A stretch of 33,581 bases of DNA from NCBI GenBank assembly GCA_001724275.1, contig MEDZ01000038.1:1-33581 (forward strand), written 5' to 3'. This DNA comes from Gemmatimonadetes bacterium SCN 70-22. Its GTDB lineage: Bacteria > Gemmatimonadota > Gemmatimonadetes > Gemmatimonadales > Gemmatimonadaceae. Numbering within the stretch: position 1 is the stretch's first letter; each line of letters begins with the position of its first letter. The notes under the pieces are model-generated. The model did not search any database, had not been told where the DNA came from, and worked only from the letters and a program-made list of their open reading frames with translations. The position numbers and the translations under genes are program-made. This document shows positions 13,640 to 21,547 of this stretch, piece after piece.

Positions 13640-14987
13640 CACGGTACGGCGAATCCTCGTCGGCCGACGCCGCACCCTTGGGGGCCGCACCCTTGTGGGC
13701 CGCACCCTTCGGTGCCGCACCCTTCGACGACGCGCCCCGCGACGCCGAGTCCTGCGCCTCGGCCCCGGTGGAGCTCCCGTTAGGCAGGTCGCGCAGGGCC
13801 TTCACGAAGCCGCTCCCGAGCACCTCCACCTGCCACCCCCGCAGCTCGGGAATCGCCTCCACCTCCTCGAGGGCGTGGGGCTTGGCACGGGCCACGGCTT
13901 CCATGCGATCGCGCGAACACAGCACCCCGGGGTCGAGCCCGAGGTCGGCCGCGACCTCGTCACGCACGCGCTTGAGCCGTGCGACGCGATCGTCGAAATG
14001 CGGGTCGCGGTCCCACCGCGGCGCCTTGGGAAAGCGCGGCAGCTCCGCATCGGGGACGGCGCGTCCCCGGGCCATGGCCTCGAGGATCTCGTCCCCGCGC
14101 TTTTCCAGGATGCCGCGCCCGATCCCCTTCACGCCGCGCAATTCGTCCATCGCGTGCGGCGAGCGGCGCGACAGCTCCAGCAGGACATCGTTGCTCACCA
14201 CCCGGAAGGTGCTGCGATCCAGCTCTCGCGCCACTCCGTCGCGCCAGGCGACGAGTTCGCGCAGCAGGGCGAGCTCGCGACGCGACAGGTCGCGCGCACC
14301 CTTGATGCGGAGGAACGACGCCGAGGGGTCCTCGGCGTCCCAGTGCGTCCCCTCGAGACGGGTGAACTCCTCGCGCGCCCAATGCCAGCGCCCCTTCTTC
14401 TCCAGCGCCTCGCGAAGCCGCGAGCGAAGCGCCAGGAGGTGCATCGTGTCCTGGGCGGCGTAGTCGAGCATGTCATGGGTCAGCGGTCGCATGGACCAGT
14501 CGGCGCGCTGGTGCTTCTTGTCGAGCTTGACGCCGAAGTTCTCGTCCAGGAGGGCGGCCAGCCCGAACGCCTTCACCCCGAGCAGCTGGGCGGCGATGCG
14601 CGTGTCGAAGATGTTGGTGACCCGCCAGCCGTAATCCTGGTGCAGCAGGCGCAGGTCGTAGTCGGCGTCGTGGAAGACGACCTCGACCTCGCGCGATTCC
14701 AGCAGCGCCCCCAGGCGCGCCGGCGAGTCGACCCGGAGGGGGTCGATGATGGCGTGCCGGGCCTCCGTCGAGAGCTGGAGGAGGTAGATCCGGTCGACGT
14801 AGCGATGGAACGATGCCCCCTCGGTGTCGAGGGCGACGACCTGCGTCTTCTCGATCGACGTCAGGAATGCGTCAGCCGCCTCGGGGGTGTCGAGGAAAAG
14901 CGGGCGCTGGGGATCGGGTTTCCTGGATGGGGTCACTGTATGTACGGCAAGGGCGGCTCCGGCAGCAGGGCCGGCAGGGGCGCTCAT
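13632..14987 (-). CDS. rnd: Ribonuclease D (DEDDy 3'-5' exonuclease with HRDC domain)
   Basis: 451 residues. The exonuclease domain (about 25-215) has the DEDDy residues: Asp54 and Glu56 in VALDTEGASF, Asp111 in HDADYDLRLL, and Tyr176 with Asp180 in DYAAQD. An HRDC domain follows (about 235-330; ELVAWRDGVARELDRSTFRVVSND, GVKGIGRGILEKRGDEIL), then a region common to longer RNase D proteins. Known homologues trim the 3' ends of tRNA and other stable RNAs. The C-terminus (about 415-451) is a low-complexity tail with repeated Lys-Gly-Ala-Ala. The start ATG 14987 has a -10-like TAGATT seven bases upstream and no Shine-Dalgarno sequence, suggesting a leaderless message. The stop overlaps the GHL10 start by 8 bases. 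Confidence 0.93.
   Translation of the reverse strand: MSAPAGPAAGAALAVHTVTPSRKPDPQRPLFLDTPEAADAFLTSIEKTQVVALDTEGASFHRYVDRIYLLQLSTEARHAIIDPLRVDSPARLGALLESREVEVVFHDADYDLRLLHQDYGWRVTNIFDTRIAAQLLGVKAFGLAALLDENFGVKLDKKHQRADWSMRPLTHDMLDYAAQDTMHLLALRSRLREALEKKGRWHWAREEFTRLEGTHWDAEDPSASFLRIKGARDLSRRELALLRELVAWRDGVARELDRSTFRVVSNDVLLELSRRSPHAMDELRGVKGIGRGILEKRGDEILEAMARGRAVPDAELPRFPKAPRWDRDPHFDDRVARLKRVRDEVAADLGLDPGVLCSRDRMEAVARAKPHALEEVEAIPELRGWQVEVLGSGFVKALRDLPNGSSTGAEAQDSASRGASSKGAAPKGAAHKGAAPKGAASADEDSPYRDG
13669..13728 (-). repeat. 15-bp tandem repeat in the RNase D tail, four units
   Basis: Four units of the form GCCGCACCCTTSGKK on the + strand, the first three closely matched and the fourth diverging. 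On the coding strand they give Lys-Gly-Ala-Ala-Pro/His units. In frame. Confidence 0.88.
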
Positions 14988-14994
14988 GCATGGT

Positions 14995-15000
14995 AATCTA
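14995..15000 (-). promoter_or_regulatory. -10 box TAGATT placed for a leaderless rnd mRNA
   Basis: On the - strand TAGATT ends seven bases before the RNase D ATG at 14987. There is no ribosome-binding site. No convincing -35 is visible 17 or 18 bases upstream. Confidence 0.4.
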
Positions 15001-15149
15001 GCACCCCCCTCCACCCCTTTGACCCGTCGGGGTGGCGGTCGCCATGTTATCCGCCCCTCCGCCGGCTTCCGGACGCGCTTGCCACGCCGCCCGCGCCGCG
15101 GCCACCCCGCTCCCCTCCGCGTCGCCACAGGGCGTCAGGAATCGCCGCC

Positions 15150-15971
15150 ATGCTCTCGTCATACGGCCAGACCGAGATCTGCTACGACGACGTGGGCCAG
15201 GGAGAGCCGATCGTCTTCCTGCATGGCTTCCCGCACAACCGGACGCTCTGGAACGCCCAGCTCGCCGCCCTGCAGGGAGAGGCGCGTTGCATCGCCCCCG
15301 ACCTGCGGGGGTTCGGCGGGAGCCGCGGCGCCCCGCCGTACTCCATGGACCAGTACGCCGACGACGTCGCCGCCCTCCTCGCTGCGCTCGGGATCGGCCC
15401 GGCGGTGATCTGCGGCCTGTCGATGGGCGGCTACGTGGCGATGGCGTTCTGGCGCCGCCACCGCGCGCGGGTACAGGGGCTGGTCCTGATGGACACGCGC
15501 GCGGGGAGCGACCCCCCCGAGGGGCGTGCGCGGCGCGACGAGATGATCGCCCTGGCCCGCGAGCGCGGGAGCGCGGCGGTGGCCGATGCGATGATCACGG
15601 GGATGGTGGGGAAGCGGACGCGCGAGAAGTGCCCCGAGGTGGTGGACGAGGTGCACCGCATGCTGGCCAGCGCTCCCGTGGAGGGGGTGATCGGGGCGCT
15701 GCAGGCGCTGCGCGACCGCCCCGACTCCACCGCCACGTTAGGCACCATCGACGTCCCGGCGTTGATCGTCGTGGGGAGCGACGACGTCCTCACCCCGCCC
15801 AGCGAGGCGGCGCTGATGCACGCCGCCATCAGGGGGAGCACGCTGGAGATCATCGCCGACGCCGGGCACGTGGCCAACGTGGAACGCCCCGCGGCCGTCA
15901 ATCACGTGCTGGCGGAGTTCCTGGGGAAGGTGCGGAGGTCGAGAGGACGAGAAGGCGGAAGGACGAGGTGA
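15150..15971 (+). CDS. Alpha/beta hydrolase
   Basis: 273 residues. Clear alpha/beta-hydrolase landmarks: oxyanion loop LHGFPHN (24-30), APDLRGFGGS (49-58), nucleophile elbow GLSMGG with Ser91, acid in VGSDDVLTPP, and His in ADAGHVANVERP. The GFPHN and GLSMGG forms resemble 3-oxoadipate enol-lactonase and related esterase-like hydrolases, but the substrate is uncertain. No signal peptide. ATG 15150 is preceded by AGGA about ten bases away. The last dozen residues (RRSRGREGGRTR) are encoded by a purine-rich, repeat-like sequence related to that at 11712, so the native C-terminus may have been extended by repeat insertion. Confidence 0.88.
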   Translation: MLSSYGQTEICYDDVGQGEPIVFLHGFPHNRTLWNAQLAALQGEARCIAPDLRGFGGSRGAPPYSMDQYADDVAALLAALGIGPAVICGLSMGGYVAMAFWRRHRARVQGLVLMDTRAGSDPPEGRARRDEMIALARERGSAAVADAMITGMVGKRTREKCPEVVDEVHRMLASAPVEGVIGALQALRDRPDSTATLGTIDVPALIVVGSDDVLTPPSEAALMHAAIRGSTLEIIADAGHVANVERPAAVNHVLAEFLGKVRRSRGREGGRTR

Positions 15972-16019
15972 GGCCGCTCGCGGGGCCACGACTCGGGCGC
16001 GATCGCCGCTTGTCGTCTC

Positions 16020-16736
16020 TTATCTCGTGAGATACTCCGCCAGCGCCGTCAGGCTCGTCGCCACGTGCTCGGCGGCCGAGGGGCCGCTCGTCCTCACCGC
16101 ATCGAGACGGACCGCGCGCATCCCGACCCCGAGGGCCCCCGCCACGTCGGTGCGCTCGATGTCGCCCACGTGCAGCGCCTCGTGCGGCGGAACGCCCAGC
16201 GCATCGAGCGCGGCGCGGAAGGGCTCCGGGCGGGGCTTGGCGTGGCCGACGTCCATCGAGTAGACCGTGGCGCGGAAGTGGTGCCGCACCCCGTCCTGCT
16301 CCAGGAGGCGGTCCTGCGCGCGCCCGCTGGCGAAGCCGGTGTCGGAGACGATGGCCAGGGCGAATCGCTCGGCCAGCCGCTCGATCGCGTCTCGCGCCCC
16401 AGGGAGGAGCTGCGGCGGGTGTTCGGTGAGGGAGGCATCGACCGCCGCCGAGGCTTCGGCGATGTGCTCGCACCCCTCGGGTCGCTCGATCCCCAGCTGG
16501 GCCAGGAGCCAGCGGATGCGGTCGGCCGTGGTGTAGCCCCGGTGCTCCTCGCGCCACCATCGCTGGGCCTCGATGGCGGAGGCGCGGTAGAGCTTCTCGA
16601 ACTCGTCAGGGGGGAGCGGGCGCCCCAGCCGCCTCAGCATGTGCGACAGCGCCTCCTGCCGGCGCTCGATGCGCACGGGCACGGAGGCGCCGAGGTAGAT
16701 GGTGTCCCAGTAGTCGAGCGTGATCGCGCGCAGCAT
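16020..16736 (-). CDS. HAD-superfamily hydrolase
   Basis: 238 residues. The four HAD motifs are visible: motif I TLDYWDTIYLG with nucleophile Asp8, motif II in VSDTG (Ser/Thr), motif III Lys in GHAKPRPEPF, and motif IV HVGDIERTD. A helical cap of about 90 residues (about 20-110) is inserted after motif I, as in subfamily I. At position +2 from the nucleophile, where phosphatases have the acid/base Asp, this protein has Trp10; haloacid dehalogenases also have a non-Asp aromatic there. A phosphatase annotation is therefore not safe. The stop TAA converges on the hydrolase at 15971, and the ferredoxin gene lies 84 bases upstream on the same strand. Confidence 0.85.
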   Translation of the reverse strand: MLRAITLDYWDTIYLGASVPVRIERRQEALSHMLRRLGRPLPPDEFEKLYRASAIEAQRWWREEHRGYTTADRIRWLLAQLGIERPEGCEHIAEASAAVDASLTEHPPQLLPGARDAIERLAERFALAIVSDTGFASGRAQDRLLEQDGVRHHFRATVYSMDVGHAKPRPEPFRAALDALGVPPHEALHVGDIERTDVAGALGVGMRAVRLDAVRTSGPSAAEHVATSLTALAEYLTR

Positions 16737-16774
16737 CTCGGCGGTGGTCAGGAGCGAACGCGAGGCGCGTCCGC

Positions 16775-16812
16775 GCCCGGAGGGAGCAAGCGCCCCCCCA
16801 TCCGCTCCGGGC
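16775..16812 (-). repeat. 8-bp inverted repeat between ferredoxin and HAD genes
   Basis: GCCCGGAG (16775-16782) and CTCCGGGC (16805-16812) are perfectly complementary with a 22-base loop. It lies just past the ferredoxin stop and could attenuate read-through into the HAD gene, but it has no T-run and a long loop. Confidence 0.35.
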
Positions 16813-16820
16813 CAGGGGCG

Positions 16821-17084
<264 letters not shown>

Positions 17085-17252
17085 GATCGGAGTAGGTTTG
17101 GCCGGGTATGGGTGCGGAGATTCAAGATATCCTGTCGCGGCACTCGGCAATAGCCGTTACCGCCGGGCGGCGCCCCGTTGGAACTCCCCAACCACACTCC
17201 CCGAACGCGCCGGTGCTGGACAGCGGGCACGATCTCCCCTAGATGGACAGCC

Positions 17253-17759
17253 ATGCGTTTCACCGTGAATGAGCAGGTGCGTGACGTGGCCCCCGAGCCG
17301 CACGAGTCGCTGCTGACCACGCTGCGCGACCGCCTCTTCCTCACCGGGGCCAAGCCCGGGTGCGAACGCGGAGAGTGCGGGGCTTGCACGGTGCTCGTGA
17401 ACGGAGAGCCGGTGCTGTCGTGCCTCACGCTCACGCAGGGGTGCGAGGGGGATGCGATCACGACCATCGAGGGGGTGGCCCGGGGCGACGCGTTGCACCC
17501 GTTGCAGGAGGCGTTCATCGCCCACGACGCGGTGCAGTGCGGCTTCTGCACCCCGGGGCAGGTCCTCGCGGCCTTCGCCCTCCTGGCGCGCGACCCGTCG
17601 CCCAGCGATGCGGCGATCGCCCGCGCGATGAGCGCCAACCTCTGCCGGTGCGGGACGTATCCCAAGATCGTGCGGGCGATCCATGCCGCCGCGGCAGCGA
17701 TGGCCGATGCGACGATGGCCGATGCGGCGCGAGTGACCGGCGCGGACGGCCGGCCGTGA
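17253..17759 (+). CDS. 2Fe-2S subunit of a PaoABC-type molybdenum hydroxylase
   Basis: 168 residues. N-terminal plant-ferredoxin-like cluster: Cys37, Cys42, Cys45 (GCERGECGACTV) and Cys57. C-terminal helical domain with the second cluster: Cys96, Cys99 (QCGFCTPGQ) and Cys131, Cys133 (LCRCGTY). This is the standard small subunit of the xanthine dehydrogenase/aldehyde oxidoreductase family, passing electrons from the Mo centre toward FAD. There is no Tat signal, unlike E. coli PaoA, so it appears cytoplasmic. ATG 17253 gives the normal family N-terminus. A tandem 15-bp duplication near the end encodes a repeated MADA motif. It overlaps the large-subunit gene by four bases (GTGA). Confidence 0.95.
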   Translation: MRFTVNEQVRDVAPEPHESLLTTLRDRLFLTGAKPGCERGECGACTVLVNGEPVLSCLTLTQGCEGDAITTIEGVARGDALHPLQEAFIAHDAVQCGFCTPGQVLAAFALLARDPSPSDAAIARAMSANLCRCGTYPKIVRAIHAAAAAMADATMADAARVTGADGRP

Positions 17760-20224
17760 GCGTGCCTAACGATTCGCCGCGCAAGCGGTTCGTCACCACC
17801 ACCGTCGAGGTCGAGGGGCGGACGGAGGCGAAGGTGCTGGAGGTGCCGGCCACCGAGCCGGCCCCCTGGGGAGCGGACGCCGAGCTGTCCATCGTCGGGG
17901 CGCGCATTCCGCGCGTCGACGCCCGCGACAAGGTGACGGGGCGGGCCCGGTACACCGCCGACCTCCAGCGTCCGGGGATGCTGCATGCGGCGTTCGTCCG
18001 CGCCGAGGTGGCGCGCGGGACGGTGACCGCCATCGACGCGGCGGCCGCCTTGCAGCTGCCGGGGGTCGTCGGCGTCCTCACCGCCGCCGACCTCCCCCGC
18101 CCCATGAAGGCCGGCGGAATCCCCCTGTTCGGGGCGGCGGTGCTGTATCCGTTCCAGCCCGTGGCCGCGGTCTGCGCCGAGTCGCGCGAGGCGGCGCTGG
18201 CCGCGGCGGCGGCGGTGCGGGTGACGGTCGACGCGGCGCCGTTCGCCATCACCTTCGAGGACGCCACTGCCCCCGGCGCCCCCCTGGTGCGCGGGAGCTC
18301 CAACCTCCTGCGCGGTTCGCCGCAGGTGACCGAGCGCGGCGACGTGGCGCGCGCCCTGGCCGGGGCGGAGGTGACGGTGACGCGCGAGTACCGGACGCCG
18401 TCGGCGCTGCACACCCCGCTCGAGCCGCACGCCGCGGTGGCGGAGTGGGACGGCGACCGGGTGACCATCTGGGAGTCGACGCAGGGGGTGTACCGGGTGC
18501 GCGACGAGGTGGCCACGGCGCTGGGGCTCCCCCGGTCGCACGTGCGGGTCATCAAGGAACACATGGGAGGGGGCTTCGGGGCCAAGAACAACGCCGGGGC
18601 CCATACCCTGGTGGCGGCGCTCCTGGCGCGGCGCACGGGGCGGGCGGTCCGGTGCGTCCCCACGCGTCACGAGGAGCAGGGCGACGGCGGGCACCGCCCC
18701 CCTTCGCGCCAGGTGGTGACGCTGGGGGCGCGGCGCGACGGGACGCTGGTGGCGATCGATGTGACGTGCGAGGTCCCGTTGGGCGCGGCGGGGTGGGAGG
18801 GGAGTCCGGCGGCGATCTACCGCGAGCTGTACCACTGCCCCAACGTGCGGACGCACGAGACGTTCGCCTGGGTCAACACGCAGCCGATGATGGCCTTCCG
18901 CGCGCCGGGGCACGTGGAGGGGGCGTTCGCCCTGGAGCGGACGATGGACGTGCTGGCGCGCGCGCTGGGGATGGACCCGCTGGCGTTGCGGCTGCGGAAC
19001 TTCGCCGAGCGCGACGAGGCCAGGGACCGGGCGTACTCGTCGAACCGGCTGCGGGAGTGCTACGAGGCGGGGGCGAGGCGTTTCGGGTGGAAGGGGTGGG
19101 GGGAGGATGCGAGGGGGAAGGAAGTGGTACGGGGGGAGGGCGGGAGCGGGGATACGTTGTTGTCGGGGGGGGGCCCCGTCGCGCGCGCCGACGCCCGGGC
19201 CGCCGACGCCCCAGCCGCCGACGCCCCGCCCGCCGACGCCGGGGCCGCCGACGATCGATCCCGGCCCTCCTCCGCCAGCCGCAACCTCCGTCGCGGCACC
19301 GGCATGGCCGCCTGCGTCTGGGGAGCCGGTGGCGGTCCCCCCGCCTACGCCACCGTCCGCCTCAACTCCGACGCCACCGTCGACGTCCTCACCGGCACGC
19401 AGGACCTCGGCACCGGCGCCCGCACCATCCTGGCCCAGCTGGCCGCCGAATCGTTAGGCGCGCGCTTCGCCGACGTGCGCGTCATCCTCGGCGACACCGA
19501 GCGCACCCCCTACGCCGGCAACTCGTGGGGGTCGATGACCACCGCCTCGGTCGGCCCCGCCGTCCGCGCCGCCGCCGACGAGGCGCGCCACACCCTCCTC
19601 GACGCGGCCAGCGAGCTCCTCGAGTGCCACCCCGACGACCTCGTCGCCCGCGACTCGATCGTCGCCACCCGCGACGGCGCGCGCCGCCTGGCCTTCGGCG
19701 AGATCACCCGCAAGCTCGGCAACGTCATGATCATGGGGCACGGGAGCCGCGGCCCCAATCCCGACAACGTGGGGCTCATGTCGTTCGGCGCCCAGTTCGC
19801 CGAGGTGGAAGTCGACGCCGACACCGGCGTCGTCCGCGTGCTGCGCATCGTGGCCGCCCACGACGCGGGGCGCATCATCAACCCGCTCCTCGCCGAGAGC
19901 CAGCTGGAAGGGGGGATCCTCCAGGGGCTCGGCTTCGCCCTGTTCGAGGAGCGACGCCTGGACCCGGCCACCGGCCGCCCGCTCAACGCCTCGATGCACG
20001 AGTACCGGATCCCGACCCTGGCCGACGTCCCGGTCATCGACGCCGTCTGCGTGGCGGGGAGCGACACCGTGGCCAACCACGTGGGGGCGCGGGGGCTCGC
20101 CGAGCCTCCCATCATCCCCACCGCCCCGGCCATCGCCAACGCCGTGGCCGACGCGTTAGGCGTCGAGCCCGCCGAGCTCCCGCTCACCCCGTGGCGCGTG
20201 CTGGAGGCGCTGCGTCGCGCGTGA
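17756..20224 (+). CDS. Molybdopterin-binding catalytic subunit of a PaoABC-type aldehyde/xanthine oxidoreductase
   Basis: 822 residues from GTG 17756. Landmarks: IPRVDARDKVTGRARYTAD (51-69), cofactor-contacting GGGFGAKNN (271-279), PMMAFRAPGHVEGAFALE (the conserved Arg loop), and the catalytic Glu in GARGLAEPP (Glu783) near the C-terminus. Relatives oxidise aldehydes or N-heterocycles with water as oxygen donor. Residues about 445-502 are an insert of Gly, Ala, Asp and Pro containing five 15-bp repeats, placed between the two halves of the Mo domain. Upstream of it codons end mostly in G (GGG, GTG, ACG, GCG); downstream they end mostly in C. The reading frame is continuous and both halves keep conserved residues, so the enzyme may be functional, but the composition break suggests a recombinant gene. 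The FAD partner is probably encoded at 24054. Confidence 0.93.
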   Translation: MSVPNDSPRKRFVTTTVEVEGRTEAKVLEVPATEPAPWGADAELSIVGARIPRVDARDKVTGRARYTADLQRPGMLHAAFVRAEVARGTVTAIDAAAALQLPGVVGVLTAADLPRPMKAGGIPLFGAAVLYPFQPVAAVCAESREAALAAAAAVRVTVDAAPFAITFEDATAPGAPLVRGSSNLLRGSPQVTERGDVARALAGAEVTVTREYRTPSALHTPLEPHAAVAEWDGDRVTIWESTQGVYRVRDEVATALGLPRSHVRVIKEHMGGGFGAKNNAGAHTLVAALLARRTGRAVRCVPTRHEEQGDGGHRPPSRQVVTLGARRDGTLVAIDVTCEVPLGAAGWEGSPAAIYRELYHCPNVRTHETFAWVNTQPMMAFRAPGHVEGAFALERTMDVLARALGMDPLALRLRNFAERDEARDRAYSSNRLRECYEAGARRFGWKGWGEDARGKEVVRGEGGSGDTLLSGGGPVARADARAADAPAADAPPADAGAADDRSRPSSASRNLRRGTGMAACVWGAGGGPPAYATVRLNSDATVDVLTGTQDLGTGARTILAQLAAESLGARFADVRVILGDTERTPYAGNSWGSMTTASVGPAVRAAADEARHTLLDAASELLECHPDDLVARDSIVATRDGARRLAFGEITRKLGNVMIMGHGSRGPNPDNVGLMSFGAQFAEVEVDADTGVVRVLRIVAAHDAGRIINPLLAESQLEGGILQGLGFALFEERRLDPATGRPLNASMHEYRIPTLADVPVIDAVCVAGSDTVANHVGARGLAEPPIIPTAPAIANAVADALGVEPAELPLTPWRVLEALRRA
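19185..19259 (+). repeat. 15-bp tandem repeat inside the molybdopterin subunit, five units
   Basis: Five consecutive units of the form CCGCCGACGCCCCNG, the first and last diverged. They encode Ala-Asp-Ala-X-Ala repeats. The array is in frame and coincides with the point at which strand composition of the gene changes. Confidence 0.9.
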
Positions 20225-20252
20225 CCACGGCGCCCGCCGGCGAGGCGCGGGG

Positions 20253-21227
20253 GTGCGGGTGACGCGCGCGCTCCGCACGCGGCTGGCGGCCACCATTGCG
20301 GCTGGCGGCTACGGCGGCGTCCTCGCGTGGGCCCTCGCCGCCCGTCCGGGGTTCTTCGGCGACCACCTCGCCTGGTGGTTCGGCGCCCGCGTCCTCCTGG
20401 CCGGCGGGAACCCCTACGCCACCCTCCCCTCGGGCCCCCCGTACCACATCGCCGACCCGCTCTTCTACCCCCTCACCGCCCTCGTCGCCGCCGTCCCCTT
20501 CACGCCATTTCCGCTGGCCCTCTCGCACGCCCTCTTCGTGGCGCTGGGGAGCGCGCTGTTGGGGTGGGGGCTCGCCCCGCGCGGCTGGCTCCACCTGGCG
20601 CTGGTCCTCCTCTCCTTCCCCTTCCTGATGGCGGCCAACCTGGGGCAATGGTCGCCCTACATCGCCGCCGCCGCGCTGACCCCGGCGCTGGGGTGGCTCG
20701 TGGCCTGCAAGCCCAACCTCGGCCTCGCCGCCATGGCCTGGCGCCCCTCCTGGGCGATGATCGTCGGGGGGGCAGCCTTCGCCGCCCTCACCCTGCTGGT
20801 GATGCCATCCTGGCCGCTGGAGTGGCTCGCCTCCGTCCGCTCGGGGCACGCCCACCCCTCGCCCCTGCGCACCCTCCTCGGCCTCCCGGTGCTCCTGGCG
20901 CTCCTCCGCTGGCGCTCCGCCGACGCGCGACTCGTCATCGCCATGGCGGCGCTCCCGCAAACCGCGCTCTTCGCCGACCAACTCCTCCTCTTCCTGGTCC
21001 CGAAGTCACGCCGCGAGCTCATGTTCCTCGCCTTCACCAGCATCGTCGGCGGACTCCTCTTCACGTTGCACCTGCGGGGGAGCACCGACCCCGCCCGCCT
21101 CCTCGACCTGCGCTACGTGATGCTGGCGATGTACTGGCCCGCGGTGGCGATCATCCTCGCGCGACGTGATGCCGTGGCACGCGACGCCGAGCCGCCCGAT
21201 GCCCGTCCGCGCCCCCCGGCACCCTGA
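20253..21227 (+). CDS. Short GT-C-like (GT87-type) polytopic membrane protein, paralogue A
   Basis: 324 residues from GTG 20253, 28 bases after the molybdopterin subunit stop. About eight hydrophobic segments. Conserved pieces shared with the proteins at 26392, 31017 and 32024: a first-loop Asp (Asp37) followed by WWFGARVLLAGGNPY, then PLFYPLTALVAAVPF, CKPNLGLA, PSWPLEWLASVRSG and LLRWRSADARL. The G-x-NPY and KPN elements resemble polyprenol-phosphate-dependent mannosyltransferases of GT87 (DUF2029), in which a loop Asp is catalytic. This member lacks the DFDQ motif of the other three. It probably works at the membrane on lipid-linked sugars, but donor and acceptor are unknown. It is detached from the main glycan cluster by 5 kb. 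Confidence 0.75.
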   Translation: MRVTRALRTRLAATIAAGGYGGVLAWALAARPGFFGDHLAWWFGARVLLAGGNPYATLPSGPPYHIADPLFYPLTALVAAVPFTPFPLALSHALFVALGSALLGWGLAPRGWLHLALVLLSFPFLMAANLGQWSPYIAAAALTPALGWLVACKPNLGLAAMAWRPSWAMIVGGAAFAALTLLVMPSWPLEWLASVRSGHAHPSPLRTLLGLPVLLALLRWRSADARLVIAMAALPQTALFADQLLLFLVPKSRRELMFLAFTSIVGGLLFTLHLRGSTDPARLLDLRYVMLAMYWPAVAIILARRDAVARDAEPPDARPRPPAP

Positions 21228-21239
21228 CGGGCCCGCCCC

Positions 21240-21545
21240 CTACTTCCACGGTGGCAGCTTCCGCGGCTCCCGCCACAGCTCCGGATTGTGCCGGTACAGC
21301 GTCACCTTGCGCCCGATGGCCTGGATCACCTCCGCGCCTAACGACTCGGCCATCTCGCCGGCCAGCTCCTTCGGCGACGCCTCGATCGTGCGGGCGATCG
21401 CGACCTTCACCAGCTCGTGCGTGCGCAACGCGTCATCGAGCGCCCCCAGCGCGGTGTCGGTGAGCCCCTGGTGCCCGATGTGCACCATCGGGTCGAGGTG
21501 ATGCGCCTCGGCGCGCAACTCGGCACGTTCCTTTCCTTTCATCAT
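21240..21545 (-). CDS. yhbY: YhbY/CRS1-CRM domain RNA-binding protein
   Basis: 101 residues, one CRM domain, the normal size for bacterial YhbY, which binds 23S rRNA during assembly of the large ribosomal subunit. Recognisable segments are KGKERAELRAEAHHLDPMVHIG, the H(E)LVKVAIA strand, and the C-terminal AEVIQAIGRKVTLYRHNPE. Two adjacent ATG codons (21545 and 21542) could start it. It begins two bases after the stop of the M23 peptidase gene, so it is likely translated from the same transcript. The bases ATGATGAAAGGAAAGG contain no upstream ribosome-binding site, again suggesting coupling. Confidence 0.93.
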   Translation of the reverse strand: MMKGKERAELRAEAHHLDPMVHIGHQGLTDTALGALDDALRTHELVKVAIARTIEASPKELAGEMAESLGAEVIQAIGRKVTLYRHNPELWREPRKLPPWK

Positions 21546-21547
21546 GA

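Noticed and set aside
15945-16027. Bidirectional terminator formed by the GACGAG/CTCGT elements between convergent genes
   Set aside because: The complementary stretches are only about six bases and interrupted; pairing is not convincing by eye.
20221-20262. GTGA overlap start directly after the molybdopterin subunit
   Set aside because: The frame closes after 13 codons and is out of register with the GT-C-like gene, which starts at 20253.
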